Assembly: GCA_903824785.1 (NCBI GenBank)
Contig: CAIJYD010000026.1
Span: 49,435 to 113,434 of the forward strand
Length of the DNA stretch: 64,000 bases
Reading direction: 5' to 3'
DNA from: an uncultured Bacteroidota bacterium
GTDB lineage: Bacteria > Bacteroidota > Bacteroidia > Bacteroidales > VadinHA17
Made by a program: the position numbers and the translations under genes. This document shows positions 19,036 through 28,137 of the stretch, in pieces; position 1 is the first letter of the stretch, and each line of letters starts with the position of its first letter. Below the pieces are notes generated by a model. That model did no database searches. It saw nothing but the letters and a program-made list of their open reading frames with translations, and was not told the DNA's origin.

Positions 19036-19344
19036 CTACCGATTAAAAAAAAGATCAAACAACCCTTTCGCCTCTTCCCAGGATATTTTATTTATGCAGT
19101 ATTTTATATAAGGAGGGTTAATCTCACCCTGTATAAGTCCGGCTTCCTTTAACTCTTTAAGATGCTGAGAGAGAGTGGATCGGGCTATCGGCAACTCTTC
19201 CGCCATATCACCACTGTAGCAGCATTTATCAGTATTCTTAACAAGAAAATCCATGATGAATACCCTTGCCGGGTGGCCCAGAGCTTTCGCATATCTGGCT
19301 GTTTTCTCCTGGCTTATTGTGTAGTTCTTCTTACTTACCGGCAT
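19036..19344 (-). CDS. arsR: ArsR/SmtB-family metalloregulator
   Basis: A 102-residue winged-helix repressor. It opens with ARYAKALGHPARVFIMDFL, the usual ArsR start, then has a recognition helix ARSTLSQHLKELKEAGLI (about residues 54-71). Cysteines suited to As(III) sensing are Cys41-Cys42 (DKCCYSGD) and Cys83 (KYCINK), as in the Bacteroidota ArsR type. When arsenite binds, such repressors leave the DNA. It is the first gene of the island and the nearby inverted repeat is its likely operator. Confidence 0.92.
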   Translation of the reverse strand: MPVSKKNYTISQEKTARYAKALGHPARVFIMDFLVKNTDKCCYSGDMAEELPIARSTLSQHLKELKEAGLIQGEINPPYIKYCINKISWEEAKGLFDLFFNR

Positions 19345-19355
19345 TTCATTTAGTA

Positions 19356-19373
19356 TTTCGTCTAATAACGAAA
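19356..19373. promoter_or_regulatory. Perfect inverted repeat, probable ArsR operator
   Basis: TTTCGT-CTAATA-ACGAAA: two perfect 6-base arms with a 6-base spacer, 11 bases before the arsR ATG. On the minus strand it directly follows a TAATTTTG -7 box, so a bound dimer would cover the transcription start. The size and place fit an ArsR-family operator. I did not find a second copy elsewhere in the island. Confidence 0.65.
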
Positions 19374-19381
19374 CAAAATTA
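19374..19381 (-). promoter_or_regulatory. -7 promoter box of the arsR operon
   Basis: Minus-strand TAATTTTG, an exact match to the Bacteroidota TAnnTTTG element, abutting the inverted repeat and 29 bases before the arsR start codon. No clear TTTG at -33, which could mean a promoter of moderate strength. Confidence 0.55.
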
Positions 19382-19464
19382 AACTAAAATCTGAAAAAGT
19401 AAAAGGAATATTTGAATGTTTTTCCGGATACGCTTTAATAAATGCGTTGAATTAAAAGGGAAGA

Positions 19465-20037
19465 TTAGTTTTTCTTGCAGCGAACAGAGTATTTATTTAC
19501 TTTTTCTGTTCCGTGGATGTCGGCAATATCGGCTTTTCTGGAGATATCAATAACCGGCATTTTGTCAATCAACAGATAACTGAAATACTCTGCATTAGCT
19601 TTATCATATTCTGTTGATGTCCAATAATAACCACTCTCATCCATTTCAGAAAAAGTTCCCTCATAATCCTGCATTCCTCCGAGCTGAATACTAAAAGAAG
19701 AGGGCTCAGACGGAATTGTTCCCCATGTTTCGTTATGCTCAAAATGATCTGAAAGGGTTTTATATTCAATTCCTGATGGAAGATGCCAGCCTTTAGGACA
19801 TGAGGATCTTGCAGTTTTCCAATCATATAATGCTCCGTATGTTTTTGCATTATTTGAATCGTTATTAAAAAAGACACCTTCATTTGCTTTAAACCTGAGG
19901 TTTTCAGCCATCCATGCCACCCCTTCGACAGTAATGACCCTGTAAACATTTCCATCCCGCTGATCGGTGAATTTGCTCTGACCTGTCAAATTGATGAAAG
20001 CCTGCAATAAAATTAAAACTGATAAAAAAGTCTTCAT
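19465..20037 (-). CDS. FISUMP-domain exported protein
   Basis: A 190-residue secreted protein of the 'Fibrobacter succinogenes major paralogous domain' family. It has a signal peptide (MKTFLSVLILLQAFINLTGQ), then FTDQRDGNVYRVITVEGVAWMAENLRF, a central YGALYDWKTARSSCPKGWHLPS, then YYWTSTE and a closing SVRCKKN. These form the family's lectin-like fold, with the two Cys (in SSCPKGW and VRCKK) likely disulphide-bonded. The function is not known; relatives are abundant outer-surface proteins in Bacteroidota and Fibrobacter. It stands alone with its own 120-base gap from arsR. Confidence 0.9.
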   Translation of the reverse strand: MKTFLSVLILLQAFINLTGQSKFTDQRDGNVYRVITVEGVAWMAENLRFKANEGVFFNNDSNNAKTYGALYDWKTARSSCPKGWHLPSGIEYKTLSDHFEHNETWGTIPSEPSSFSIQLGGMQDYEGTFSEMDESGYYWTSTEYDKANAEYFSYLLIDKMPVIDISRKADIADIHGTEKVNKYSVRCKKN

Positions 20038-20237
20038 AGAATGTTGTTTTCAGATAATATGATAAAATACAATTCCTGTCTCTTCAAATTTCATTCCACA
20101 GATGAATTTTTTCAAAAATAATCTAAACCGTTAAATAAACAGTTAAAATTTTGAAATGTTATTATGTTTTAATAGTCAGTCTTAATAAAAATTATCCCGG
20201 AAGAGCTTTTGCCAGTCCGGGATATAAAAATGTGCGA

Positions 20238-20855
20238 TTAAAAAGTAATGAATTTTGCCCGCGGTGTCATACAGAAATCGCATGCTTCAGAAACCGTTGC
20301 TGCATCATAAGTGTTACCGCAAACAGGACAGACAGCCCATTGTACAGGAAGATTTTTTTCTCCGGCGCCGGTAATAGCAGAGAGTGCGGCTTTATAAAAA
20401 CTCTGGTGTTTCTTTTCTGTATCGATTGCCCAGGTGAAAGATTTTACTGCATCAGGGGTTTTCTCCTCATTAGCTGCTGCAATGAAACCCGGGTACATAG
20501 TTTCAATCTCGTATGTCTCGCCCTTTATAGCATCGGCAAGATTTTCGGAAGTCGAAAGAATCGCAAAGGTTCCAATCTGAGGCCCCTCTGTTTTCACGCC
20601 AAGCTTCTCAAGTACTTTAAGATGATTACCTGCATGAATAGACTCAGATTTTGAAGTTGCCAGAAACATAACAGCAACAGTATCAAAGCCTTCTGCTTTA
20701 GCTTTTTCTGCAAAAGCTGCATACTTTGCGCTTGCGGTTGACTCGCCATTATAAGCGGCTTTCAGATTTTCGATAGTTTTGACCGGAGTGACTGAGCACC
20801 CTGCCAAAAGTCCGATAACTGACATAGACATTAATAATCTGGTAACTGTTTTCAT
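20238..20855 (-). CDS. Lipoprotein rubrerythrin (diiron peroxidase with C-terminal rubredoxin-like knuckle)
   Basis: A 205-residue exported rubrerythrin. The lipobox VIGLLAGC puts the lipidated Cys at residue 20, unusual because most rubrerythrins are cytoplasmic. The four-helix diiron domain shows Glu38 (NGESTAS), Glu71 and His75 (KSESIHAGNH), Glu117 and the EKKH motif (Glu147, His150). The C-terminal iron site has two knuckles, CPVCG (176-180) and CDFC (192-195). Family members reduce peroxide. This one may protect the periplasm or membrane of an anaerobe. It is followed upstream by a DUF2231 membrane protein that may supply electrons. Confidence 0.9.
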   Translation of the reverse strand: MKTVTRLLMSMSVIGLLAGCSVTPVKTIENLKAAYNGESTASAKYAAFAEKAKAEGFDTVAVMFLATSKSESIHAGNHLKVLEKLGVKTEGPQIGTFAILSTSENLADAIKGETYEIETMYPGFIAAANEEKTPDAVKSFTWAIDTEKKHQSFYKAALSAITGAGEKNLPVQWAVCPVCGNTYDAATVSEACDFCMTPRAKFITF

Positions 20856-20917
20856 AGTTTATTAAGTTTATTGTAAAGAAATTAAAGAAATAATATTCCG
20901 TTAATCAGGAAGTCCGG

Positions 20918-21349
20918 TTATAGTGCCATCATAAAATTATATACCATGGTCCCTCCCATAAATCCGGTATATGTTACAGCAGCAAAACCTAAAAAATAGA
21001 GCCCAAAGGCCACCCATTTCAATTGAGTCTCTTCTTTCTTTTGCACGAAAAGCCATATCCGGAACGCTGCACCAATGATCATTAGTAACATTGTTATAAG
21101 TGCCCCTGTCTCATGGTTTTCAAATACTTCAGCAATTTTGCCCTGAGTAGGTTCAATGGTAAACAATTGCCCGGTAGACCACGCGGCGATTGCTGCCAGA
21201 GCTCCAAGCACCAAAAGGTAAAATCCTGTCTTTGAGAGGCATTTTTCATTTTTAAAAAAGAGTGAAACAACCTCAAAGACAAAACCAGCAGTAATAAGTG
21301 CAACAGGAAAATGCACAATCATCGGGTGTAAGTGGGTTGTGTTGAACAT
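20918..21349 (-). CDS. DUF2231 membrane protein
   Basis: A 143-residue inner-membrane protein with four hydrophobic segments. It begins MFNTTHLHPMIVHFPVALI, the DUF2231 signature with conserved HPxxVHFP histidines that may bind haem, and a second ENHE motif around residue 78 follows. Members are often next to cytochromes or redox proteins. It shares strand with the lipoprotein rubrerythrin, 62 bases upstream, so it may hand electrons from the membrane pool to the rubrerythrin. That link is inferred from position only. Confidence 0.85.
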   Translation of the reverse strand: MFNTTHLHPMIVHFPVALITAGFVFEVVSLFFKNEKCLSKTGFYLLVLGALAAIAAWSTGQLFTIEPTQGKIAEVFENHETGALITMLLMIIGAAFRIWLFVQKKEETQLKWVAFGLYFLGFAAVTYTGFMGGTMVYNFMMAL

Positions 21350-21549
21350 AGTAAATAAATTTATTAAATTTATGAATAAGGAATCTTTAGTTAATCGGGA
21401 ATCTCTGTTAAGTCATTCAAATATAGTTATATCTGCCTGATAAATTGCAATTAAAATTAAAAATAATACCATCTTAAACAGCATCGCCAACGATTCTGAT
21501 AACCGGATCCTCATTGTAAGCCTCATTAGTAAAAGAATTAATAATTAAT

Positions 21550-21557
21550 TAACTTTG
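21550..21557 (+). promoter_or_regulatory. Candidate -7 box for the dCMP deaminase gene
   Basis: TAACTTTG matches TAnnTTTG and lies 33 bases before the ATG at 21591. The region upstream is very AT-rich without a clear -33 TTTG. Confidence 0.4.
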
Positions 21558-21590
21558 TCCCCTTCAAAAATAAAACTAAATCAGGGTACA

Positions 21591-22061
21591 ATGCCAGATA
21601 AAAAGGAGCTGAAGCCCTATGGGGAAAAACAGATTATATTCGACAAACGCTATCTTGAAATGGCACGTATCTGGGCACAGAATTCATACTGTATCAGGCG
21701 TCAGGTCGGAGCTCTTATCGTTAAAGGGAAGATGATTATTTCTGATGGCTATAACGGAACCCCTTCAGGATTTGAGAATGTTTGTGAAGATGAAAATAAT
21801 GTTACCAAGCCTTACGTTCTTCATGCTGAAGCAAATGCCATTACCAAAGTGGCCAAATCAAATAATTCAAGTGAGGAATCAACCCTTTATGTAACGACTT
21901 CTCCCTGTATGGAATGTTCCAAACTAATAATCCAGTCAGGCATAAGAAGGGTGGTTTACTGCAATCGTTACCATAAGACTGACGGACTTGAACTTTTGAA
22001 ACGTGCCGGAATAGAATTAGTATATATTGACCCTGAAAAAGACATTTATGAACTACAATAA
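21591..22061 (+). CDS. dCMP / cytidine deaminase family protein
   Basis: A 156-residue zinc deaminase of the deoxycytidylate deaminase family, producing dUMP for dTTP synthesis. The zinc site is HAEANA (His78, Glu80 catalytic) with SPCMECSKLI (Cys106, Cys109). RRQVGALIVKGKMIISDGYNGTPSGFEN is the substrate loop typical of dCMP deaminase and ComEB. The frame is open from a TTG at 21555, but the ATG at 21591 agrees with the family and is preceded by a GGG-containing stretch. Its end overlaps the protease gene by 14 bases. Confidence 0.9.
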   Translation: MPDKKELKPYGEKQIIFDKRYLEMARIWAQNSYCIRRQVGALIVKGKMIISDGYNGTPSGFENVCEDENNVTKPYVLHAEANAITKVAKSNNSSEESTLYVTTSPCMECSKLIIQSGIRRVVYCNRYHKTDGLELLKRAGIELVYIDPEKDIYELQ

Positions 22062-23646
22062 CACAAAGAGAACTATTTTTCTCCCGGTGCTGCTTGCCCT
22101 GGCTCTTGCGATAGGTATTTTTATGGGGAAATATCTTCCCTCTGAAAACAATTTACCCCACAATTCGCATATCAGGTCGGGAAATGATAAACTAAACTCT
22201 ATATTGAATATCATCGAATCGAACTATGTTGATTCGGTAAACCGCAATGATCTGGTCGAAACAGCTATTCCTGCAATGCTCCGGAAACTTGATCCGCATT
22301 CGATATATATTCCTGCGAAAGATCTTGCCCGGGCCAATGAGCCATTACAGGGTAATTTTGATGGAATTGGTATCTCTTTCACCATGCTTACAGACACCAT
22401 CATGTTAATAAGCACTATTCCGGGTGGCCCGTCTGAAAAACTGGGTCTGCTGCCCGGAGATAAAATCCTCTATGTAAATGACTCCCTGGTTGCAGGAAAA
22501 CATATAAGCGATGAAAAAGTAATGGGGATGCTTAAAGGACCCCGGGGAACCGTTGTAAAAATAAAGATTCTCCGCAGCGGACAAAAAGAGCTTCTCCCTT
22601 TCGAAATTACCCGCGATAAAATTCCGATATACAGTGTTGATGTTGATTATATGATAAATAACAATACCGGGTATATCAAGGTAAATAATTTTGCGATGAC
22701 AACCTTTGATGAATTTATGAAGGGGTTGAGAGAACTTAAGTCGAAAGGAATGACGGACCTTATCCTCGACCTTCGTGGTAACTCGGGTGGAGTAATGGAC
22801 GCCGCAATTGAGATTGCAAATCAATTCCTTCAGGAGGGGCAGCTAATTGTTTACACCAAAGGACGTGCCCAGCCGCGCAGTGAAGCAAGAGCTACCGGTA
22901 AGGGAGAATTTGAAACAGGGAAACTTGTTGTTCTGATTGATGAGTGGAGCGCTTCAGCCAGTGAAATACTTGCAGGAGCTATACAGGATAATGACCGGGG
23001 CACAATAATCGGAAGACGATCGTTTGGTAAAGGGCTGGTTCAGGAACCTGTTTCGTTTGCTGATGGGTCAGGAATGCGTCTTACCATTGCACGTTATTAT
23101 ACACCTACAGGCAGATCGATTCAGAAACCTTATAATAATGGATTTGATGAATATTTCGATGATCTGCACGAGAGGTTTGCCAGAGGTGAATTTGAAGTTT
23201 CAGACAGCATTCATTTTTCTGATTCCCTTAAATTTACAACTCCGGGCGGACGAACTGTTTATGGAGGCGGAGGCATTATGCCGGATAAGTTTGTTCCTGT
23301 TGACACATCAGGAGTCTCTCCATATTTCGGGAAAGTAAGATCTTCAGTTTACAAGTTTGCAATGAAGTATACCGAGAATAACAGGGAGATATTAAAGAAA
23401 TATACCGAACCGGGCGAGTTGGAGAAATTCCTTGATAAACAGCCTCTCCTCGATCAGTTTGTACAGTATGCTGAAACAACCGGCGTTAAAAAAGATGCGG
23501 CGGGACTAAAAATTTCGGGCAAAATAATTCATATTCAGCTAAAAGCTTATATTGCCCGCAACATACTCGATAACAAGGGATTCTATCCTATCTGGGAGAG
23601 TATTGACACTACTCTGCTTTATGCCATTGATTATCTGAAAAAATAA
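22048..23646 (+). CDS. S41-family C-terminal processing protease
   Basis: A 532-residue periplasmic serine protease of the CtpA/Tsp family. One N-terminal membrane anchor (FLPVLLALALAIGIFMG), then a helical lead-in, a PDZ domain (about residues 95-175, GNFDGIGISF to KIKILRSG), and the protease core with GNSGGVMDAA. The Ser-Lys dyad is in EWSASASEIL (Ser303) and RRSFGKGLVQ (Lys328). The start is the ATG at 22048, which overlaps the dCMP deaminase stop; the frame's TTG at 22027 is less likely. The overlap suggests translational coupling. Such enzymes trim C-termini of envelope proteins. Confidence 0.92.
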   Translation: MNYNNTKRTIFLPVLLALALAIGIFMGKYLPSENNLPHNSHIRSGNDKLNSILNIIESNYVDSVNRNDLVETAIPAMLRKLDPHSIYIPAKDLARANEPLQGNFDGIGISFTMLTDTIMLISTIPGGPSEKLGLLPGDKILYVNDSLVAGKHISDEKVMGMLKGPRGTVVKIKILRSGQKELLPFEITRDKIPIYSVDVDYMINNNTGYIKVNNFAMTTFDEFMKGLRELKSKGMTDLILDLRGNSGGVMDAAIEIANQFLQEGQLIVYTKGRAQPRSEARATGKGEFETGKLVVLIDEWSASASEILAGAIQDNDRGTIIGRRSFGKGLVQEPVSFADGSGMRLTIARYYTPTGRSIQKPYNNGFDEYFDDLHERFARGEFEVSDSIHFSDSLKFTTPGGRTVYGGGGIMPDKFVPVDTSGVSPYFGKVRSSVYKFAMKYTENNREILKKYTEPGELEKFLDKQPLLDQFVQYAETTGVKKDAAGLKISGKIIHIQLKAYIARNILDNKGFYPIWESIDTTLLYAIDYLKK

Positions 23647-23707
23647 CAGGCTTTTTGGTTTCAGTGTTCCGATCAAAAGTAATAAGTGTGTCTGGCAGGA
23701 AAGTGTT

Positions 23708-24499
23708 TTAACCAATTCTGTTAATAAAATCTTTAATAATATTAACTGATGCATCTTCTTCTTCAATAAACCCGACATGTCCTGAATTCTGCAGAACAGC
23801 AACAACTGCATTTGAAGGCAGATTCACTTTCGACTGTATTAATTCGCATGGGATATAGTTGTCCATGGAACCCAGCAGCCATAAACAGGGAACCCTGCCC
23901 TCTTCCATAAATCTCAGCCTCGATGGCCTCATAATCATTCCGTTCAAAACTGAAATTATCCCCTCTCCTGGTATCTTTGAAGCAATCTCCTTTGACCGCT
24001 GAAGAGCTTCAGAGAATTGAACGAGATTTGACGGAGCAAACATTTTTATAACATTGTCGGGATACATCAGGTTTTTCTTTCCCGTTTTCACTATTCCAAT
24101 TTCGCGCCTTCTTTTTTCAACAGCTTCAGGAAGATCAGCAAAAGGCTGTGAATGAAACAGGCAATACCCGTTGAGATAATCCGGGAAAAGCTCCAGAAAG
24201 GCAAGAGCCACATATCCGCCAAGAGAATGGCCAACAAGAAAAACCTTTGTAATATTCAGATTGTCAAGTAGTTCTTTTACTGCTGTTGCCATAAACTCCA
24301 TCGTATGAGTATCTCCAAAAACATCTGAAATACCATGGCCGGGGAGATCCATTGAAACAACTCTGAATTCACCGGCAAGTTTCTTTTCAAAACCATTCCA
24401 CACTTCAGATGATTCAAGATAACCATGAAGCAGAACAACTGCAGAACCATTACCTGAGTCGGAATAGTGAATTCTGCCACCGCTGAATGATAAAAACAT
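23708..24499 (-). CDS. Alpha/beta hydrolase fold protein
   Basis: A 263-residue cytoplasmic hydrolase. Oxyanion region VVLLHGYLESSEVW (residues 21-34), nucleophile elbow GHSLGG (Ser92), Asp in LLGSMDNYIP and catalytic His in NSGHVGFIEEED near residue 242, so the triad is complete. Substrate is not predictable: family members include esterases, C-C hydrolases and haloperoxidase-like proteins. The gene faces the S41 protease gene, 61 bases apart, with no shared operon. Confidence 0.85.
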   Translation of the reverse strand: MFLSFSGGRIHYSDSGNGSAVVLLHGYLESSEVWNGFEKKLAGEFRVVSMDLPGHGISDVFGDTHTMEFMATAVKELLDNLNITKVFLVGHSLGGYVALAFLELFPDYLNGYCLFHSQPFADLPEAVEKRRREIGIVKTGKKNLMYPDNVIKMFAPSNLVQFSEALQRSKEIASKIPGEGIISVLNGMIMRPSRLRFMEEGRVPCLWLLGSMDNYIPCELIQSKVNLPSNAVVAVLQNSGHVGFIEEEDASVNIIKDFINRIG

Positions 24500-24613
24500 A
24501 TCTCTTAATTATTGATTCAGTAAAAGTAGACAATTATTGAATAAACAGCCTCCGGCTTTGTTATGCCTTTTAATGATTTTGATTTATTGTGATATTTAGC
24601 ATGACACTAAAAA

Positions 24614-24643
24614 TTGCATTTCTGATTTTAAAAGCTAATTTTG
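24614..24643 (+). promoter_or_regulatory. Promoter of the sdhCAB operon
   Basis: TTG (24614-24616), then 19 bases, then TAATTTTG (24636-24643). This is a good Bacteroidota -33/-7 pair with the preferred spacing, 48 bases before the sdhC ATG. Confidence 0.6.
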
Positions 24644-24691
24644 TTAAACTTCCTTTCTTTTGTAAATAGATAAACTATATATTTCACACCA

Positions 24692-25336
24692 ATGAATAAG
24701 ATTCTGTTTTCATCAATTTCGAAAAAATTTGTGATGGCACTTGCAGGGATCTTCCTTCTGATGTTTCTGCCAATTCACCTGATCATCAATTTTTTACTCC
24801 TGAAAAGCGATCCCGTGCCATTCAATAATGCCGCCCATTTCATGGCTACTTTCCCATTGGTAAAAATAATGGAGATAGTACTGATCGGAGCTATCCTTCT
24901 CCATATCACCTGGGGCATAATCCTTCAGATTCAGAACTGGCTTGCACGTCCGATAGGTTATGTCAGCGGAAGCAAATCAGAAATTTCATTTTTTTCAAGG
25001 TTTATGATCTGGACCGGAGCATCCATATTCACTTTTCTATTACTCCATTTCTTTAATTTTTATTTCGTTAAGCTTGGCTTGGTCAAAGGTAATCCGGAAG
25101 ATTTTTATTCCATGGCTCACGACCTTTTTAAGATCCCTGCCTACAACTATATTTATCTGGCTTGTTTCACACTTCTGGGGTTTCATCTTTTTCATGCTTT
25201 CTCTTCCGCCTTCCAGACACTTGGCCTGAATCACAGAATATGGACACCGGTTGTTAAAGTTGTTGCACTTGTTTATGCAATTATTCTGCCTGCAGGTTTT
25301 GCTTTTATCTCAATAATATTATGGCTTTTCAGATAG
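24692..25336 (+). CDS. sdhC: Succinate dehydrogenase/fumarate reductase cytochrome b subunit
   Basis: A 214-residue membrane anchor with five hydrophobic segments. Its His residues in [27 protein letters not shown] and FHLFHAFSS are suited to binding two b haems, as in the Wolinella and Bacteroides single-subunit anchors. It links the flavoprotein and iron-sulphur subunits to the quinone pool in the inner membrane. In Bacteroidales this complex mainly works as fumarate reductase in anaerobic respiration. First gene of the operon, 25 bases before sdhA. Confidence 0.92.
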   Translation: MNKILFSSISKKFVMALAGIFLLMFLPIHLIINFLLLKSDPVPFNNAAHFMATFPLVKIMEIVLIGAILLHITWGIILQIQNWLARPIGYVSGSKSEISFFSRFMIWTGASIFTFLLLHFFNFYFVKLGLVKGNPEDFYSMAHDLFKIPAYNYIYLACFTLLGFHLFHAFSSAFQTLGLNHRIWTPVVKVVALVYAIILPAGFAFISIILWLFR

Positions 25337-25361
25337 ATCCGAAAAGAAAATAAATACAATC

Positions 25362-27281
25362 ATGGGAAAACTAATTTCAAAGATACCCGATGGTCCTCTG
25401 GCACAGAAGTGGACAAAATATAAAGCTTCCGTAAAACTGGTAAATCCGGCAAACAAAAAGAAGCTTGAAGTAATTGTCATTGGTACCGGATTATCAGGCG
25501 CAGGAGCTGCCTCAGCTCTTGGTGAACTTGGATACAGCGTAAAGAACTTCTGTTACCAGGATTCCCCTCGAAGGGCACATTCCGTTGCTGCTCAGGGAGG
25601 TATCAATGCTGCAAAGAATTATCAGAACGACGGCGACAGCGTTTATCGTCTTTTTTATGATATGATAAAAGGTGGTGACTACAGGGCCCGTGAAGGAAAT
25701 GTTTACAGGGCAGCCGAAGTAAGTAATCAGGTTATTGATCATTATACAGCTCTGGGTGTGCCATTTGCACGCGATTATGGAGGAACACTTGATACCCGCT
25801 CATTCGGGGGAGTACAGGTATCCAGAACTTTCTATTCGAGTGGTCAGACCGGACAACAGTGCCTTCTTGGAGCCTACTCCTCACTTAACCGGCAGATCAG
25901 TAAAGGGAACGTGACTATGTACCCCCGCCGTGAAATGCTCGACCTTGTTCTTATCGACGGCAAAGCAAGAGGTATTATTGCCCGAAACCTGATAACCGGA
26001 GAGATTGAACGACATGCTGCCCATGCAGTTGTGCTTGCCACCGGCGGCTATGGAACAATCTATTTCTTATCGACACTTGCAGTTAACTCAAATGCTTCAG
26101 CAGCCTGGAAAGCCCATAAAAAAGGAGCTTTCTTTGCCAATCCCAGTTTTGTCCAGATCCATCCTACCTGTGTTCCTCAGCTGAACGAATTCCAGTCCAA
26201 ACTGACCCTCATGTCGGAGTCGCTCAGGAATGATGGCAGGGTGTGGGTTCCAAAAACTAAAGGTGATACTAGGCCTGCAAATGAAATTCCTGAAGAGGAG
26301 AGAGATTATTATCTCGAACGCAGATATCCGGCTTTCGGAAACCTGGTGCCGAGAGATGTGGCATCAAGAGCTGCCAAAGAACGCTGCGATGCCGGGTTTG
26401 GCGTTGGAGAGACAAAACTTGCTGTTAATCTTGACTTCAGGGATGCAATAAAGAAACAGGGGAAAAAGACAATTGAAAATAAATACGGGAACCTCTTTGA
26501 GATGTATGACACAATCACCGGGATTAACCCCTATGAAGAGCCGATGCGAATATATCCGGCAGGGCATTACACTATGGGCGGATTATGGGTCGATTATGAA
26601 CTGATGACAACAATACCCGGCCTCTATGCAATCGGCGAAGCCAACTTTTCAGATCATGGTGCGAACCGCCTTGGAGCAAGCTCCCTCATGCAGGCTTCTG
26701 GTGACGGATATTTTATTCTTCCAATAACAATAAATAATTATCTGGCCGATGAAATAAGGGTGCCTAAAATATCTACCGGCAGTCCTGAATTCGAAGCTAC
26801 TGAAAAAGAGGTTATTGAAAGACTTAAGAAACTCCTGTCAATTAAAGGAAAACAGACAGCTGCTTCATTCCATAAACGACTTGGTAAGATTATGTGGGAT
26901 TATTGCGGAATGGTAAGAAACGAGGAGGGACTGAAGAAAGCGCTTGTTCTCATAAAAGAGCTCAGCGATGAGTTCTGGAGAGACCTGAATGTACCCGGAA
27001 CATACAGTGAACTGAATATGGAACTGGAAAAAGCCGGCCGTGTAGCTGATTATTTTGAGCTTACCGAACTTCTTGTTACAGATGCCCTTAACAGAAACGA
27101 GTCATGCGGTGCACACTTCAGGGAAGAGTATCAGACTCCGGATGGAGAAGCTCTGCGTAACGACGATAAATTTACTTATGTGGCTGCCTGGGAGTATTCC
27201 GGAGAAGGCAATCCGCCTGTAATGCATAAAGAAGAACTTAACTTCGAAGAGGTTGAGATGAAAACCCGCAGCTATAAATAA
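25362..27281 (+). CDS. sdhA: Succinate dehydrogenase/fumarate reductase flavoprotein subunit
   Basis: A 639-residue cytoplasmic-side catalytic subunit. FAD-binding motif [17 protein letters not shown] (about residues 38-54), covalent FAD site His73 in [12 protein letters not shown], active-site HPTCVP in the middle, and the late FAD contact [10 protein letters not shown]. Length and sequence fit the Bacteroides FrdA/SdhA type. It oxidises succinate or reduces fumarate. Followed by a 92-base gap with a hairpin before sdhB, unusual in an otherwise tight operon. Confidence 0.97.
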   Translation: MGKLISKIPDGPLAQKWTKYKASVKLVNPANKKKLEVIVIGTGLSGAGAASALGELGYSVKNFCYQDSPRRAHSVAAQGGINAAKNYQNDGDSVYRLFYDMIKGGDYRAREGNVYRAAEVSNQVIDHYTALGVPFARDYGGTLDTRSFGGVQVSRTFYSSGQTGQQCLLGAYSSLNRQISKGNVTMYPRREMLDLVLIDGKARGIIARNLITGEIERHAAHAVVLATGGYGTIYFLSTLAVNSNASAAWKAHKKGAFFANPSFVQIHPTCVPQLNEFQSKLTLMSESLRNDGRVWVPKTKGDTRPANEIPEEERDYYLERRYPAFGNLVPRDVASRAAKERCDAGFGVGETKLAVNLDFRDAIKKQGKKTIENKYGNLFEMYDTITGINPYEEPMRIYPAGHYTMGGLWVDYELMTTIPGLYAIGEANFSDHGANRLGASSLMQASGDGYFILPITINNYLADEIRVPKISTGSPEFEATEKEVIERLKKLLSIKGKQTAASFHKRLGKIMWDYCGMVRNEEGLKKALVLIKELSDEFWRDLNVPGTYSELNMELEKAGRVADYFELTELLVTDALNRNESCGAHFREEYQTPDGEALRNDDKFTYVAAWEYSGEGNPPVMHKEELNFEEVEMKTRSYK

Positions 27282-27300
27282 CGATAACGTGTCGACCTGA

Positions 27301-27335
27301 TCGTGTAGGAGTGCATTAACACAACACCTTCACGA
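27301..27335 (+). terminator. Hairpin between sdhA and sdhB
   Basis: TCGTGTAGGAGT (27301-27312) pairs with ACACCTTCACGA (27324-27335): 12 positions with two mismatches and an 11-base loop. It is followed by A-rich DNA rather than a T run, so it is not a classical terminator. It may protect or process the mRNA, or set the sdhA:sdhB ratio. Confidence 0.45.
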
Positions 27336-27373
27336 CAAGATAAATAATAAGGAAAAATTAACCTGACAAGAAT

Positions 27374-28108
27374 ATGAAGCTTACACTTAAGATATGGCGC
27401 CAGAAAAATGCTAAAGCCAAAGGCAGTTTTGTAACATATAAAATGGATAATGTTTCACCTGAGATGGCCTTCCTGGAGATGCTCGATTCACTTAATAAAA
27501 AACTAGTGGAAGAGGATCTTGATCCTGTGGCTTTTGATCACGATTGCAGAGAAGGGATTTGCGGATCGTGCGGGATGTACATTAACGGACATCCTCACGG
27601 ACTTGTCCCCGGAGTTACAACATGCCATCTCTCAATGAGATACTTCAAAGAGGGAGAAACAATATGGATTGAACCATGGAGGGCAAAACCATTTCCTGTA
27701 ATCAAAGACCTGATCGTTGACCGGCAGGCTTTTGATAAGATTCAGATTGCAGGCGGGTTCATTTCAATAAATACCGGAGCTGCTCCGGACGCCAATTCAA
27801 TTTTAATCCGTAAACAAAAGTCCGATGAGGCTTTTGATTCAGCTATCTGTATTGGCTGCGGAGCTTGTGTTGCAGCCTGTAAAAATGCCTCAGCAATGTT
27901 ATTCGTCTCTGCCAAAATTTCGCAGTTTGCTCTGTTACCACAGGGGAGAATTGAAGCAAAAGAGAGGGTAAGGGCTATGGTTGAAAAGATGGATGAAGTC
28001 GGTTTCGGAAACTGTTCAAATACAGGCTCTTGCGAAGCTGAATGCCCTAAAAAGATAAAGATTGTCAATATTGCAAGACTTAACCGGGAATACTTTAAAG
28101 CCTTCTGA
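27374..28108 (+). CDS. sdhB: Succinate dehydrogenase/fumarate reductase iron-sulphur subunit
   Basis: A 244-residue subunit carrying electrons from flavin to quinone. The N-terminal 2Fe-2S site is [10 protein letters not shown] (Cys58, 63, 66) plus Cys84 (VTTCHLS). The C-terminal cluster region is [12 protein letters not shown] (Cys159, 162, 165, 169) with [15 protein letters not shown], giving the [4Fe-4S]/[3Fe-4S] ligands. The sequence is of the Bacteroides type. The FAD oxidoreductase gene starts 29 bases later, but its role is probably separate. Confidence 0.97.
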   Translation: MKLTLKIWRQKNAKAKGSFVTYKMDNVSPEMAFLEMLDSLNKKLVEEDLDPVAFDHDCREGICGSCGMYINGHPHGLVPGVTTCHLSMRYFKEGETIWIEPWRAKPFPVIKDLIVDRQAFDKIQIAGGFISINTGAAPDANSILIRKQKSDEAFDSAICIGCGACVAACKNASAMLFVSAKISQFALLPQGRIEAKERVRAMVEKMDEVGFGNCSNTGSCEAECPKKIKIVNIARLNREYFKAF

Positions 28109-28137
28109 AATCGTTTTCCGGAGGATAAAACTCCATT

